Of a DNA stretch of 64,000 nt, positions 9,422 through 19,414 are shown in pieces; positions within the stretch are counted from its first letter, which is position 1; each line of letters begins with the position of its first letter. This stretch comes from Bacteroidota bacterium. GTDB taxonomy: Bacteria; Bacteroidota; Bacteroidia; B-17B0; Aurantibacillaceae. Under the pieces are notes generated by a model, which saw only the letters and a program-made list of their open reading frames with translations, made no database searches and was not told the DNA's origin. Both the position numbers and the translations under genes were made by a program. The stretch lies in the NCBI GenBank assembly GCA_016702705.1, contig JADJDM010000006.1:62001-126000 (forward strand), read 5' to 3'.

Positions 9422-11967
9422 ATGGCTGAAGGAGAAAAAATCATTCCGATTAACATTGAAGATGAAATGAAAACTGCTTACATCGATTATTCGATGTCGG
9501 TTATTGTATCACGTGCTTTACCTGATGTGCGCGACGGCTTAAAACCTGTTCATCGTCGTGTATTGTACGGAATGTTAGAACTTGGTGTATTACATAATCG
9601 TCCATATAAAAAATCTGCCCGTATTGTTGGAGAGGTTTTAGGAAAGTATCACCCACATGGTGACTCTTCTGTTTACGACACGATGGTTCGTATGGCGCAA
9701 GATTGGAGTTTACGTTACCCATTAGTTGACGGCCAAGGAAACTACGGTAGTGTTGATGGTGATCCACCTGCAGCTATGCGTTATACAGAAGCACGTTTAA
9801 GAAAGATTGCTGAAGAGATGTTGAACGACATCGAAAAAGATACTGTTGATTTTAGACCAAACTTTGACGACTCGTTAACAGAGCCGACTGTTCTTCCAAC
9901 AAAATTCCTAACCTATTAATTAATGGTGCGTCAGGTATTGCAGTTGGTATGGCAACTAATATGGCTCCTCACAACTTAAAAGAAATTTGTGATGCTTGTA
10001 TGGCTTATATCGACAACAAAGAAATTGATGTTGATGGTTTAATGCAATATGTAAAAGCTCCAGATTTCCCAACTGGTGGAACAATTTACGGTTACTCAGG
10101 TGTGAAAGAAGCTTTCCACACAGGAAGAGGAAGAATAATATTACGTGCAAAAGCAAGTATCGAAACATATAAAGATAGAGAACGCATTATAGTTAATGAG
10201 ATTCCATATCAGTTAAACAAAGCTGAGATGATTAAAAAGCAATGGGATCTTTGCAACGATAAAAAAATTGAAGGTATTACCGAAATCCGTGACGAGAGTG
10301 ACAGAGATGGTATGCGTATTGTTTATGAATTACGTAGAGATGCAGTTTCAGGAGTTGTATTAAACAACTTATATAAATATACATCTTTACAAACTTCATT
10401 CTCTGTTAACAACATTGCTCTTGTTGCTGGTCGTCCTATTATGTTGAATTTGAGAGATCAGGTTCATCATTTTGTTGAGCATCGTCATGAAGTTGTTATT
10501 AGAAGAACAAAATATGAATTAGCACAAGCAGAAAAACGTGCACATATATTAGAAGGTTTATTAATTGCAATCGACAACTTAGATGCAGTTATTAAAATCA
10601 TTCGTGAGTCAGCTTCACCTGATATTGCTAGAGATGAGTTGATGGGCAAATTTAGTTTATCTGAAATTCAATCAAGAGCAATCTTAGACATGCGTTTAAG
10701 AACATTAACTGGACTTGAGCGTGATAAACTAAAAGAAGAATACACAGAGTTAATGAACCACATTAATTTCTTAAAGAACATTTTAAATGACGAGCCTTTA
10801 AGAATGAAAATCATTAAAGATGAAATTCAAGAAATAAAAGATAAATACGGTGATGCAAGAAAAACCGACATCGTTTACGCAGGAGATGATATCCGTATGG
10901 AAGATATTATTGCTGATGAAGATGTAGTTATCACTATTTCGCACATGGGTTATATTAAGCGTACTAGCTTAACTGAATACAAATCTCAAAACCGTGGTGG
11001 TAAAGGTTCTAAAGGCTCTGCTACACGTGATGAAGATTTTATTGAGCACATGTTTATTGCATCAACACACGCTTATTTATTATTGTTTACAGAAAAAGGA
11101 CAAGTGTTCTGGTTAAGAGCATACGAAGTTCCTGAAGGAAATAAAACAAGTAAAGGACGTGCAATTCAAAATCTTTTAAATATTCCTGCGGATGATAAAG
11201 TAAAAGCATTTATTAATGTTAGAAGTTTATCGGAAGAGGAATACATTAATAATAACTTCATTGTATTATGTACTAAAGAAAATATTATTAAGAAAACAAC
11301 TTTAGAGGCTTACTCTCGTCCAAGAGCAAATGGTATCAATGCAATTACTATTCGTGAAGGAGATCAGTTATTAGAAGCTGCTTTAACAAATGGCAAGAAT
11401 GAAATCATGATTGCTACTAAATTTGGTAAAGTTTGCCGTTTCCCTGAAGAAAAAGTTCGTCCAATGGGAAGAAATGCTTCGGGTGTAATTGCAGTTGACT
11501 TAAACGATGAAGAAGGCGCTAAAAACGAAGTTATCGGTATGATTTGTATCGATGACCTTCAATCAAATGTTTTAGTAGTGTCTGAAAAAGGATATGGTAA
11601 ACGTTCAGAAATTGACGAGTATCGTATTACTAACCGTGGTGGTAAAGGTGTTAAAACAATTAATGTAACTGAAAAAACAGGACATTTAGTTGCAATTAAA
11701 TCGGTAACCGATGCTAACGACTTAATGATTATTACTAAAGAAGGTATCACTATTCGTTTAAGTGTAGCCGCTTTACGTGTAATGGGTCGTGCAACACAAG
11801 GTGTTCGTTTAATCAATATTTCTGAAGAAGATGAAATTGCGGCGGTAACCAAAGTTGACCATGAAGAAGATGAGGTTGAAAATGGCACGATTGATGATAA
11901 TTCGGTGCAGAATTCTCCTGAAACTGACGCAGAAAAGGGGACTGAGCCAACTGATAATGTTGAATAA
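9422..11967 (+). pseudogene. gyrA: DNA gyrase subunit A, one apparent single-base frameshift
   Basis: The breakage-reunion subunit of DNA gyrase, which introduces negative supercoils. The winged-helix region carries HPHGDSSVYDTMVRMAQ with S82 and D86 at the positions of E. coli S83 and D87, so the common quinolone-resistance changes are absent. The catalytic tyrosine is Y121 in RYTEARL. The frame breaks at 9905-9906: adding one T to TTCC restores PTKFPNLLINGASGIAVGMA and joins the two halves into about 848 residues, a normal length. GyrA-box-like repeats NRGGKG occur twice in the C-terminal domain, and the protein ends in an acidic tail. gyrA is essential, so the break is almost certainly a sequence error rather than a real lesion. 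Confidence 0.93.
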
Positions 11968-12025
11968 ACACGGGAATTAAATAAGAAACAAATAATATAT
12001 TTTTGAGACCATTAAAAAAATCTCT

Positions 12026-14902
12026 ATGAAAAAGAAACACTTTTTAGGAGCCTTAGCAGGCTTAATATGTTCAACAGGAATGTGGGCACAAGCAACTTTA
12101 ATAGAAAAAGTTGAAGCCAAAGCTGATAAAGTTGTAATTCCATACGAAAGATGGAAATTGCCAAACGGCTTAACTATTTTATTACACGAAGATCATTCAG
12201 ATCCTGTTGTAAACGTTCAGGTTACTTATAAAGTAGGTTCTAATCGTGAGAGTATTGGTAAATCAGGTTTTGCTCATTTCTTTGAGCACATGATGTTCCA
12301 AGGTTCAAAGCACGTTGCAGATGAAGAGCATTTTAAAATGATTTCTACAGCAGGTGGAACAATGAATGGTTACACACAAAGAGATAAAACAGTTTATTTC
12401 GAAACATTACCTTCTAATTATTTAGAAATGGCAATGTGGTTAGAGTCTGATCGCATGGGCTTTTTATTAGATTCATTAACTAATAAGAAATTCGAAAACC
12501 AACGTGATGCCGTAAAAAACGAAAAGTCTCAAAACGTAGAGAATCAACCGTATGCAATGGCGTTTGTTGAGGTAATCAATAAAGTACTTTATCCACAAGG
12601 ACATCCATACAGCTGGCCAGTTATTGGTTACGTTGATGATTTGAACAGAGCAAACTTGCAAGATGTTAAGAATTTCTTTTTAAGATGGTACGGTCCAAAC
12701 AATGCAATCTTAACGATTTCTGGAGATTTTAATACTCAAGAAGCTTTGGCTATGGCAGATAAATACTTTGGAAATATTAAACCTTGTCCAGAGGTTAAAA
12801 AAATGAGAGCTCCAAGCTTCACAATTCCTACTGATAAATATGCTTCTTACAAAGACCGTACTTATTTTCCATTAAACTTACGTGTTTACCCAACTGTTCC
12901 TCAATACCACAGAGATGAAGCAGCATTAAATTTATTAGCTTCTATGATGGGGTCTGGAAACAACTCTATTTTCTACAAAAACTTTGTGAAAAGCAAATTA
13001 GCAATTGATGCGGGTGTTAACCACGAATCAAGTGAATTAGCAGGTGAGTTTAGCTTAAGCTTTTTCTGTTATCCTCCTGAGTTTGATGCAAACTTTAACT
13101 TAGATTACGAAAAAGTATTTTCTGATATTGATGCAAAAGTTAAAACTACAATTGATGAATTTGAGCAAACAGGAATTACTGACGAAGCATTGCAAAGAGC
13201 TAAGGCATCTTTTGAAACCGACCAATACAGTGGTTTATCAAGTGTAATGGAAAAAGGGACTATAATTTCTGAGTGGGAACGTTTATTAGGTAAATCTTCT
13301 ACTATTTCTGATGAAATTGACAGATACACTAAAGTAACTAAAGAAGACATTACTCGTGTATTTAATAAATACATTAAAGGTGCAGGAGCAGCAGTTTTAA
13401 ACACTACACCAATATTTAGTGCAAAAGATTCAGTAAAAAGTATTAATCCATATGCTGGAGTTACTATCCCAGCTGACCCTGAATACAATGGTTTAAGTTA
13501 TACGCCAAATCCTGATAAATTTGAAAGAGCTGCTAGACCAGTTGCAGGTGCTGTAAAACCAGTTAAAACTCCAGATTTCTTTACTTATAAACTTAATAAT
13601 GGTTTATCTGTAATTGGAACAAAAAACACTGAATCACCAGAAGTAACAATTTTGATTACAATGGAAGGTGGTAGCTTAGTTTTACCTGCTGATCAAGTAA
13701 AAAAATTGGGTGTAGCTGAATTAACAGCTAACTTGATGAATGAGAGCACTAACAAATATACTACTGAGCAAATTAGTGCAGAGTTAGAAAAAATTGGTAG
13801 TTCAATAAGATTTAATGCTAGTAAAACACAAACAACTATTAATGTATATTGTTTAAAGAAAAATTTAGATGCAACACTAAAACTATTAGATGAGAAATTG
13901 TTAAATCCAGCATTTAAAGAAGAAGATTTTACTTTAGCTAAAAAACAATATAAAGAGTCTATTCGCAACGAAGGAACAAGTGCAAACACAATGGCTGAAA
14001 AGGCCTTTAACCAAGCACTTTATGGTAATTCAGTTATGGGAAATGACCCTTCTCTTAAAACAATTGAAAATATTTCTTTACAAGACGTTAAGGATTATTA
14101 CAAAAATTACTACACTCCAACAGGAACTAATTTAGTTGTAGTTGGTGATGTTGAAGAAGCTGATGTAAAAGCTAAATTGGAGTTTTTAAACAAATGGGCT
14201 GCTAAGGAAGTTAAAATTCAACCAATTGTTGAAATGGCTACTCCACAAGAACCTCAATTTTTCATTTTCAATAAAGATGCTGCTCCTTCTTCTGTAATTA
14301 TGATGGGTTATCCTTCAATAAAATATGATGCTACAGGTGATTTTTACAAAAACCGTATTGCTAACTTTATTTTTGGAGGTAACTTCAATAGCCGTTTAAA
14401 TTTAAATTTACGTGAAGAAAAAGGCTACACTTATGGTATTTACTCTGGCTTTAGAGGAGATAAATACACAGGTAAATTTGTTATTAGTTCTTCGGTTAAA
14501 CGTTCTGCTACAGCAGCTTCTTTAGCTGAAATCATGAAAGAGTTTAAGAAATACCAAACAGAAGGTATTACTGATAAAGAATTGGAGTTCACTAAAAACT
14601 CATTATTGAACGAAGAGGCTTTAAAGTATGAATCACCTTACCAAAAAGCATCTTTCTTAGCTAATATTGCACGTAATGGTTTAGATAAAGATTATACTTC
14701 CAAACAAAATCAGTTGTTAAAAACAATGACGAAAGAAGAAGTTAATCAACAAATTAAGAAATATTTCGATGCTAATAAACTTACAACTGTTATTGCAGGT
14801 GATAAGGATTTAATTCAAATACAATTGGATAAAATGGCTAAAGACAAGCAAAACAAAGAGGTTTTAGATAAAGTTAAATTAAAGAAGATTACAGTAGACT
14901 AA
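12026..14902 (+). CDS. M16 family zinc metalloprotease (two-domain, exported)
   Basis: This 958-residue protein has an N-terminal signal peptide (MKKKHFLGALAGLICSTGMWAQA, cleavage near 22). It has two M16 peptidase halves in one chain. The N-terminal half carries the inverted zinc motif HFFEH (H84, E87, H88) and a distal glutamate in NEKSQN (E166). The C-terminal half, from about residue 500, has the M16 fold pattern (VTILITMEGGSLV, then LNLREEKGYTYGI near 790) but no HxxEH, as is usual for the non-catalytic half. It probably degrades peptides in the periplasm. It follows gyrA by 58 bp on the same strand; a TATTTTTG element lies at 11998-12005 but no clear upstream TTTG box. Confidence 0.93.
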   Translation: MKKKHFLGALAGLICSTGMWAQATLIEKVEAKADKVVIPYERWKLPNGLTILLHEDHSDPVVNVQVTYKVGSNRESIGKSGFAHFFEHMMFQGSKHVADEEHFKMISTAGGTMNGYTQRDKTVYFETLPSNYLEMAMWLESDRMGFLLDSLTNKKFENQRDAVKNEKSQNVENQPYAMAFVEVINKVLYPQGHPYSWPVIGYVDDLNRANLQDVKNFFLRWYGPNNAILTISGDFNTQEALAMADKYFGNIKPCPEVKKMRAPSFTIPTDKYASYKDRTYFPLNLRVYPTVPQYHRDEAALNLLASMMGSGNNSIFYKNFVKSKLAIDAGVNHESSELAGEFSLSFFCYPPEFDANFNLDYEKVFSDIDAKVKTTIDEFEQTGITDEALQRAKASFETDQYSGLSSVMEKGTIISEWERLLGKSSTISDEIDRYTKVTKEDITRVFNKYIKGAGAAVLNTTPIFSAKDSVKSINPYAGVTIPADPEYNGLSYTPNPDKFERAARPVAGAVKPVKTPDFFTYKLNNGLSVIGTKNTESPEVTILITMEGGSLVLPADQVKKLGVAELTANLMNESTNKYTTEQISAELEKIGSSIRFNASKTQTTINVYCLKKNLDATLKLLDEKLLNPAFKEEDFTLAKKQYKESIRNEGTSANTMAEKAFNQALYGNSVMGNDPSLKTIENISLQDVKDYYKNYYTPTGTNLVVVGDVEEADVKAKLEFLNKWAAKEVKIQPIVEMATPQEPQFFIFNKDAAPSSVIMMGYPSIKYDATGDFYKNRIANFIFGGNFNSRLNLNLREEKGYTYGIYSGFRGDKYTGKFVISSSVKRSATAASLAEIMKEFKKYQTEGITDKELEFTKNSLLNEEALKYESPYQKASFLANIARNGLDKDYTSKQNQLLKTMTKEEVNQQIKKYFDANKLTTVIAGDKDLIQIQLDKMAKDKQNKEVLDKVKLKKITVD

Positions 14903-14953
14903 TCATTTTCCTTTTGGTATAATAATTGGTTTATAAATAAAAAAACAAAGAAA

Positions 14954-16096
14954 ATGAGAGTATTATTATCATCACTTCTGACAGTTAGTGTTATGGCTGT
15001 GTCAGCACAAAGTAATCAACTTCAGAATACGATTAATTATTTAAAAACGAAAGAATACGACAAAGCCAAAGCGGCTGCTGACGCTGCTGCTGTTCACGAA
15101 AAAACATCCACAAGTGCAAAACTTTGGATGTATAGAGGCATGGTTTACCAAGAAATTCATGGTTCTAAAGATGTTAACGTAACTAAGCTTGATGCTGATG
15201 CAATCGAAAAAGCGGTGGAGAGTTATATCACTTGTTATAAGTTTGATAAAGATGTCGTTTACAAAGAAACTGTAATAAAAAATTTCCCAAATGCTTGCGC
15301 TGATTTAAATAATAAGGCACTATATCTAATAGAAAACAAAGAATTTGATAAAGCAGCGAAAGCTTATGACATTCTTGAAAGCGCCTTGCCTTTTGATTAT
15401 GATCAAGCAATGAAAAGAAATAACATAACTAAAGAAAAGTTGATGTTTAATCGTTACAGGATGTATGTCAAATCAGGTAACAAAGAAAAAACTTTTGAAA
15501 GCGCTAATAAATTAATTGATATTAAGTACAAAGATCCAAGTATTTACACAGATATGATTAAATTGTCTTTACAAGATAAAGATACAGTTAAAGCTCTTTC
15601 TTATGTTGAAAAAGGTAAAATCTTATTTGAAGATAATTTAGATTTAATTAATCAAGAAATCAATATCTACTTAGCTCAAAAGAAAATTGATGTACTAAAA
15701 GATAAATTAGCTAAGGCAATTGATCTTGCTCCAGATAATGAAGTTTTACATACTATTTTAGCTACTATCTATCAAAAAAACAATGAATTAGATAAGGCTG
15801 AAGCTTCCTATTTAAAATCGCTTGAATTAAAACCTGATTATGAAATTGCAAACTATAACTTAGGTGTTATGTATTTTAATGCTGGTAATGCTTGGAACGA
15901 AAAATTAAACAACCTACCTCCAAAAGAAACGGCAAAAGCTAAAGAATATGAAACTAAGGCTAATGAGCAATTTAAAAAAGCGGTTATTTATTTAGAAAAA
16001 TCATACGAATTATCTCCTGATAAAAACACAAAAAAACAATTAAGACAGCTTTTCTTACGTTTAGGTGAAACAGAAAAAGCAGATAAATACAAATAA
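14954..16096 (+). CDS. Exported tetratricopeptide-repeat protein
   Basis: This 380-residue protein has a signal peptide (MRVLLSSLLTVSVMAVSAQ) and then helical repeats, of which the clearest TPR units lie at about 245-300 (LHTILATIYQKNNELDKAEASYLKSL and its neighbour YEIANYNLGVMYFNAGNAW, here in overlapping pieces). The C-terminus ends in another repeat, LRQLFLRLGETEKADKY. It resembles the next gene in order and sequence (both have VHEKT near residue 50), so the two are tandem paralogs. The product is probably periplasmic; TPRs mediate protein contacts, and no specific partner can be named. A terminator follows at 16113-16146. Confidence 0.8.
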   Translation: MRVLLSSLLTVSVMAVSAQSNQLQNTINYLKTKEYDKAKAAADAAAVHEKTSTSAKLWMYRGMVYQEIHGSKDVNVTKLDADAIEKAVESYITCYKFDKDVVYKETVIKNFPNACADLNNKALYLIENKEFDKAAKAYDILESALPFDYDQAMKRNNITKEKLMFNRYRMYVKSGNKEKTFESANKLIDIKYKDPSIYTDMIKLSLQDKDTVKALSYVEKGKILFEDNLDLINQEINIYLAQKKIDVLKDKLAKAIDLAPDNEVLHTILATIYQKNNELDKAEASYLKSLELKPDYEIANYNLGVMYFNAGNAWNEKLNNLPPKETAKAKEYETKANEQFKKAVIYLEKSYELSPDKNTKKQLRQLFLRLGETEKADKYK

Positions 16097-16112
16097 TTTT
16101 GACGCAGAATTA

Positions 16113-16146
16113 AAAATAAAAGTGAGCTAATGCTCACTTTTATTTT
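16113..16146 (+). terminator. Rho-independent terminator after the first TPR gene
   Basis: A 15-base arm (16113-16127) ending AAAAGTGAGC pairs with GCTCACTTTT and onward (16132-16146) around the tetraloop TAAT, followed by T-rich sequence. It lies 17 bp past the stop codon and isolates the two TPR genes transcriptionally. Confidence 0.85.
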
Positions 16147-16207
16147 GCCCAAAAATTTGTTTATGGAATATTTTTAATTCTTCGTCTTATTACAAAATAC
16201 ACACACT

Positions 16208-17464
16208 ATGAAAAAGCAAATTATAAACCTATTAGCGTTTATTCCAATTATAGCGCTTGCACAACCTAATAAAGTACAATCCGCTTGGAGAAACATTTCC
16301 GACTACGAAAGTAGTTATGATGTAAACTCATTAACAAGTGCTAAAGAAGCTATTGATTTGGCTTTGGTTCACGAAAAAACAATGACGGGAGCAAAAACTT
16401 GGGTGTATAATTCTAAAATTGAATATTACCAATTTAGAGAGGCATTTAAAGCTGAGCAAGCAAAGCTTACTACCATAAAAAATGATGGTGAGAAAAATGA
16501 AGTGGCTTATGGAAATGTAAATCCAACCAAACTAAAGGACTCATACAACTCATTAAAAAAAGCAATTTCTTTTGATAAAGACCAATCTTACAAGCCAGAT
16601 ATTGATAAAATACAATCTCAATTAGCTTTAGAAATTGGGAATATTGCTATAGGAAAGTACAAAGCTAAAATTTACGAAGATGCTACCGATTTATTCGTTA
16701 TCTCTTATGAGGTTTATAAATCAATTTCAGGGACAAAGGATACTAATACACTCTCAAATGCATTGATTTGTGCACAAAAATCAAGTGCTAAAATTAAATT
16801 GATTGAAGTGAGTAATTATATGATTAAAGAAAACTTAGCAATTCCGTATACTTACCAAAGTTTATGCGAGGCGCAAATTGCGGCAAAAGACACTGCGGCT
16901 GCATTGCAAACATTAAAAACAGGTAGAGCAGCATTTCCAAATGATATTTCTTTAATGAATAAGGAAACTGAGTTTTATTTAATACAAGGCAAACAGCAAG
17001 AAGCAATTGATAACTTAAATAAAGCAATTGCACAATCGCCAAAACAATCAATACTTTATATGGTGAGAGGTAATGTTTACGATAACCTTGCAAATCCTGC
17101 AGGTACCGCAAAAGAAAAACCTACAAATTATGAAGAATTAGTTGGAAAAGCAGAAGTAGATTACTTAAAAACAATTGAATTAGACCCTACTAATTTTAAC
17201 TGTTGGTATAACATTGGTGCACTTTACAACAACTGGGGAGTATATTACCAAACTAAAGCAGATGCCTTTAACAAAGTAAATGCTGAACAAAAAGCTCTTG
17301 CCGAAAAAGCGCAAACCATGTTTAAAAAGGCAATTGTTAATCTTGAAAAGGCATTGGAAATAAATAGTACCGAAAGTCAAACTATGTTTGCATTAAGAAA
17401 ACTATACTTACTAACTGGAGATAGCGCTAAAGCGGCGCAAATGTCGGAGAGAATGAAGAAATAG
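16208..17464 (+). CDS. Exported tetratricopeptide-repeat protein, paralog of the preceding gene
   Basis: This 418-residue protein starts with a signal peptide (MKKQIINLLAFIPIIALAQ). Repeats follow: helical pairs rich in Ala, Leu and Tyr, with TPR-like units around 255-300 (LNKAIAQSPKQSILYMVRGN) and 310-345 (CWYNIGALYNNWGVYY). The C-terminal unit ALRKLYLLTGDSAKAAQM parallels the end of the upstream paralog. The shared layout points to a local gene duplication. A terminator hairpin at 17481-17504 closes the unit, convergent with prmC. The function is unknown beyond TPR-mediated binding at the cell envelope. Confidence 0.8.
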   Translation: MKKQIINLLAFIPIIALAQPNKVQSAWRNISDYESSYDVNSLTSAKEAIDLALVHEKTMTGAKTWVYNSKIEYYQFREAFKAEQAKLTTIKNDGEKNEVAYGNVNPTKLKDSYNSLKKAISFDKDQSYKPDIDKIQSQLALEIGNIAIGKYKAKIYEDATDLFVISYEVYKSISGTKDTNTLSNALICAQKSSAKIKLIEVSNYMIKENLAIPYTYQSLCEAQIAAKDTAAALQTLKTGRAAFPNDISLMNKETEFYLIQGKQQEAIDNLNKAIAQSPKQSILYMVRGNVYDNLANPAGTAKEKPTNYEELVGKAEVDYLKTIELDPTNFNCWYNIGALYNNWGVYYQTKADAFNKVNAEQKALAEKAQTMFKKAIVNLEKALEINSTESQTMFALRKLYLLTGDSAKAAQMSERMKK

Positions 17465-17480
17465 ATTCAATTTGAAAATG

Positions 17481-17504
17481 AAACCTGTTCGTTAGAACAG
17501 GTTT
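17481..17504 (+). terminator. Rho-independent terminator between convergent TPR and prmC genes
   Basis: AAACCTGTTC (17481-17490) pairs perfectly with GAACAGGTTT (17495-17504) around the loop GTTA, with further T residues after it. The hairpin ends two bases before the prmC stop codon. It serves the plus-strand TPR gene, and the A residues on its other flank mean it could work weakly in both directions. Confidence 0.85.
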
Positions 17505-17506
17505 TT

Positions 17507-18367
17507 TTATTTATTAGCCGACACCATTCTATCATTATCGCTTAAGTCTTTATGAAGTGTAACATTCGAAAAGCCTTTGTTTTCTAATAATTCAATTACT
17601 TCTCTTCCTAATTGTTGATTTATTTCAAAATACAATTTCCCAGTTGGGTTCAAATTAGCTAAGGCAAAATCGGCAATCACTTTATAAAATAAAAGCGGGT
17701 CGTTATTTTCTACAAATAGAGCCAAATGTGGTTCAAATTGTAAAACCGTATCATTCATAGTATGCGCTTCCTTTTTTGCAATATAAGGTGGATTGCTCAC
17801 GATAATATCAAATTTTAAATGCTCTATCGATGGTGTTTTTAGTATATCTATTTCATAAAAAGCAACTAGTACTCTTAAAGTATCAGAGTTCTTTCTAGCT
17901 ACTTCCAATGCGGCTTTTGAAACATCTACTGCGTAAACATTCCAATCGCTTTTCTTCTTCTTAATTGAGATAGGAATACACCCGCTTCCAGTTCCAATAT
18001 CTAGTAGTGTTAATGAATTTTGCTTATTCTCATTACAAATCAATTCAACCAATTCCTCCGTTTCGGGTCGGGGAATCAATACATTTTCATTTACAAAATA
18101 TTTCTCGCCATAAAACCATGCTTCATGCAAAATGTATTGTATTGGCATTTTAGTGGCTAAATCCTTTGCTATATCATACACAATAATTAAATCAGATTGA
18201 TTAAGAAACTCATCCTTTCTTAATTGCATATCTTCCCTACTAAAATTTAAAACATGTGAAAATGATATAAATAACAATTCATTTATTTCATCCTTGCTGT
18301 AAATATCTTGTAATTGCTCATGATAGAACAAATACATGTCAGAAATTTTATTGCTTTTAACTTTCAT
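17507..18367 (-). CDS. prmC: Peptide chain release factor N5-glutamine methyltransferase PrmC
   Basis: This 286-residue SAM-dependent methyltransferase modifies the glutamine of the GGQ motif in release factors RF1/RF2. The N-terminal helical domain (1-75) is followed by PIQYIL at 75-80 and the conserved LIPRPETEELV at 97-107. The Rossmann SAM-binding loop DIGTGSGC is at 123-130 and the catalytic NPPY at 192-195. The length is normal. The nested palindromic element at 18398-18534 lies just upstream and separates it from folP. Confidence 0.95.
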   Translation of the reverse strand: MKVKSNKISDMYLFYHEQLQDIYSKDEINELLFISFSHVLNFSREDMQLRKDEFLNQSDLIIVYDIAKDLATKMPIQYILHEAWFYGEKYFVNENVLIPRPETEELVELICNENKQNSLTLLDIGTGSGCIPISIKKKKSDWNVYAVDVSKAALEVARKNSDTLRVLVAFYEIDILKTPSIEHLKFDIIVSNPPYIAKKEAHTMNDTVLQFEPHLALFVENNDPLLFYKVIADFALANLNPTGKLYFEINQQLGREVIELLENKGFSNVTLHKDLSDNDRMVSANK

Positions 18368-18397
18368 TCTTCAATATCATTTTACTAAACAAACCCA

Positions 18398-18534
18398 GTC
18401 TCGATACACCCCCCGAAGTCTCGGGGGCACTCGACCTGACAATTTACTAAACAATGTCAGGTCGAGTGTTTTTGTTGACATGCAAGTTTCAGATAAAATC
18501 AAAATTACAAAAGTCAACAAAAAAGTATCGAGAC
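18398..18534. repeat. Nested palindromic intergenic element (REP/MITE-like)
   Basis: A 137-bp non-coding unit between folP and prmC built of nested inverted repeats. Outer arms are GTCTCGATAC (18398-18407) and GTATCGAGAC (18525-18534). Inside are a GC-rich hairpin CCCCCGA/TCGGGGG (18410-18416 with 18421-18427), a perfect 14-bp dyad CACTCGACCTGACA/TGTCAGGTCGAGTG (18428-18441 with 18455-18468), and a smaller pair GTTGAC/GTCAAC (18474-18479 with 18513-18518). The local base composition is more GC-rich than the surroundings. The CCTGACA of the dyad is repeated right after the outer right arm. No open frame fills it. It has the look of a mobile or dispersed palindromic repeat, but I found no second copy in this window. 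Confidence 0.6.
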
Positions 18535-18546
18535 CTGACAACGAAA

Positions 18547-19401
18547 TTACTTCATCATTCCAACTATTTTAATTGCCTCTATCGCTTCCTTTACATCATG
18601 AACTCTTAAAATATTTGCCCCTTTTAATAAAGCAATTGTATTTACAACACTTGTTCCGTTTAAGGCATGCTCTGCATCACAATTTAAAACTTTTTGAATC
18701 ATTCCCTTACGAGAAACACCAACTAAAATTGGCACTTTATATTTTTTTAATTCTTCTAATCTATTTAGTAATTCATAATTGTGTTCTAATGTTTTTCCAA
18801 AACCAAAGCCAGGGTCGATGATGGTATTTTTAATTCCGGCTGCTTTACATTCTTTCAATTTAGAAGTGAAAAAATCATTTACTTCTTTCACTACATTTTT
18901 ATATACTGGCTTTACTTGCATGGTTTTAGGCGTTCCTTTTATATGCATCGCTATATAATGTAGTTTTAATTCAGCTACCGTTTTTAGCATGTTTTTATCC
19001 ATTGCCCCGCTTGAGATGTCGTTAATCATATCAGCGCCTTGCTCAACTGCTGCCAAAGCTGTTTCTGAACGGTAGGTGTCAATAGAAATGATAATTTCAG
19101 GGAAAGTGTTACGTATTAACTTTAAAGCTGGTAAAAGACGTTTTAACTCCTCCTCTACTCCAACTGGTTCAGATCCTGGGCGAGTACTTTCGGCGCCTAA
19201 ATCTAAAATGGAGCAACCATGGTCTATGTCTTTTTCAACACGTTTTAGGAGTTTTTTATAACTGCCTTGTTTACCACCATCGTAAAAGGAATCGGGGGTT
19301 AAATTAACAATAGACATAACGGATGGTTTAGAAATCGTTAACATTTTTCCATTAACTATTAGTACATCCTTAGCATTAATTTGTGTAACTTGCTTGCTCA
19401 T
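18547..19401 (-). CDS. folP: Dihydropteroate synthase
   Basis: This 284-residue TIM-barrel enzyme condenses p-aminobenzoate with hydroxymethyl-dihydropterin pyrophosphate in folate synthesis and is the sulfonamide target. Both family signatures are present: SIVNLTPDSFYDGG at about 30-43 and DLGAESTRPG at 67-76; IDPGFGFGKT and SRKG follow. I choose the ATG at 19401 (MSKQVTQIN). A longer frame reaches 19458 but runs through the divergent DUF1599 gene and adds residues unlike the family. The gap to the divergent neighbour is only about 13 bp. Confidence 0.95.
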   Translation of the reverse strand: MSKQVTQINAKDVLIVNGKMLTISKPSVMSIVNLTPDSFYDGGKQGSYKKLLKRVEKDIDHGCSILDLGAESTRPGSEPVGVEEELKRLLPALKLIRNTFPEIIISIDTYRSETALAAVEQGADMINDISSGAMDKNMLKTVAELKLHYIAMHIKGTPKTMQVKPVYKNVVKEVNDFFTSKLKECKAAGIKNTIIDPGFGFGKTLEHNYELLNRLEELKKYKVPILVGVSRKGMIQKVLNCDAEHALNGTSVVNTIALLKGANILRVHDVKEAIEAIKIVGMMK

Positions 19402-19414
19402 TAAAATTGTGTTT

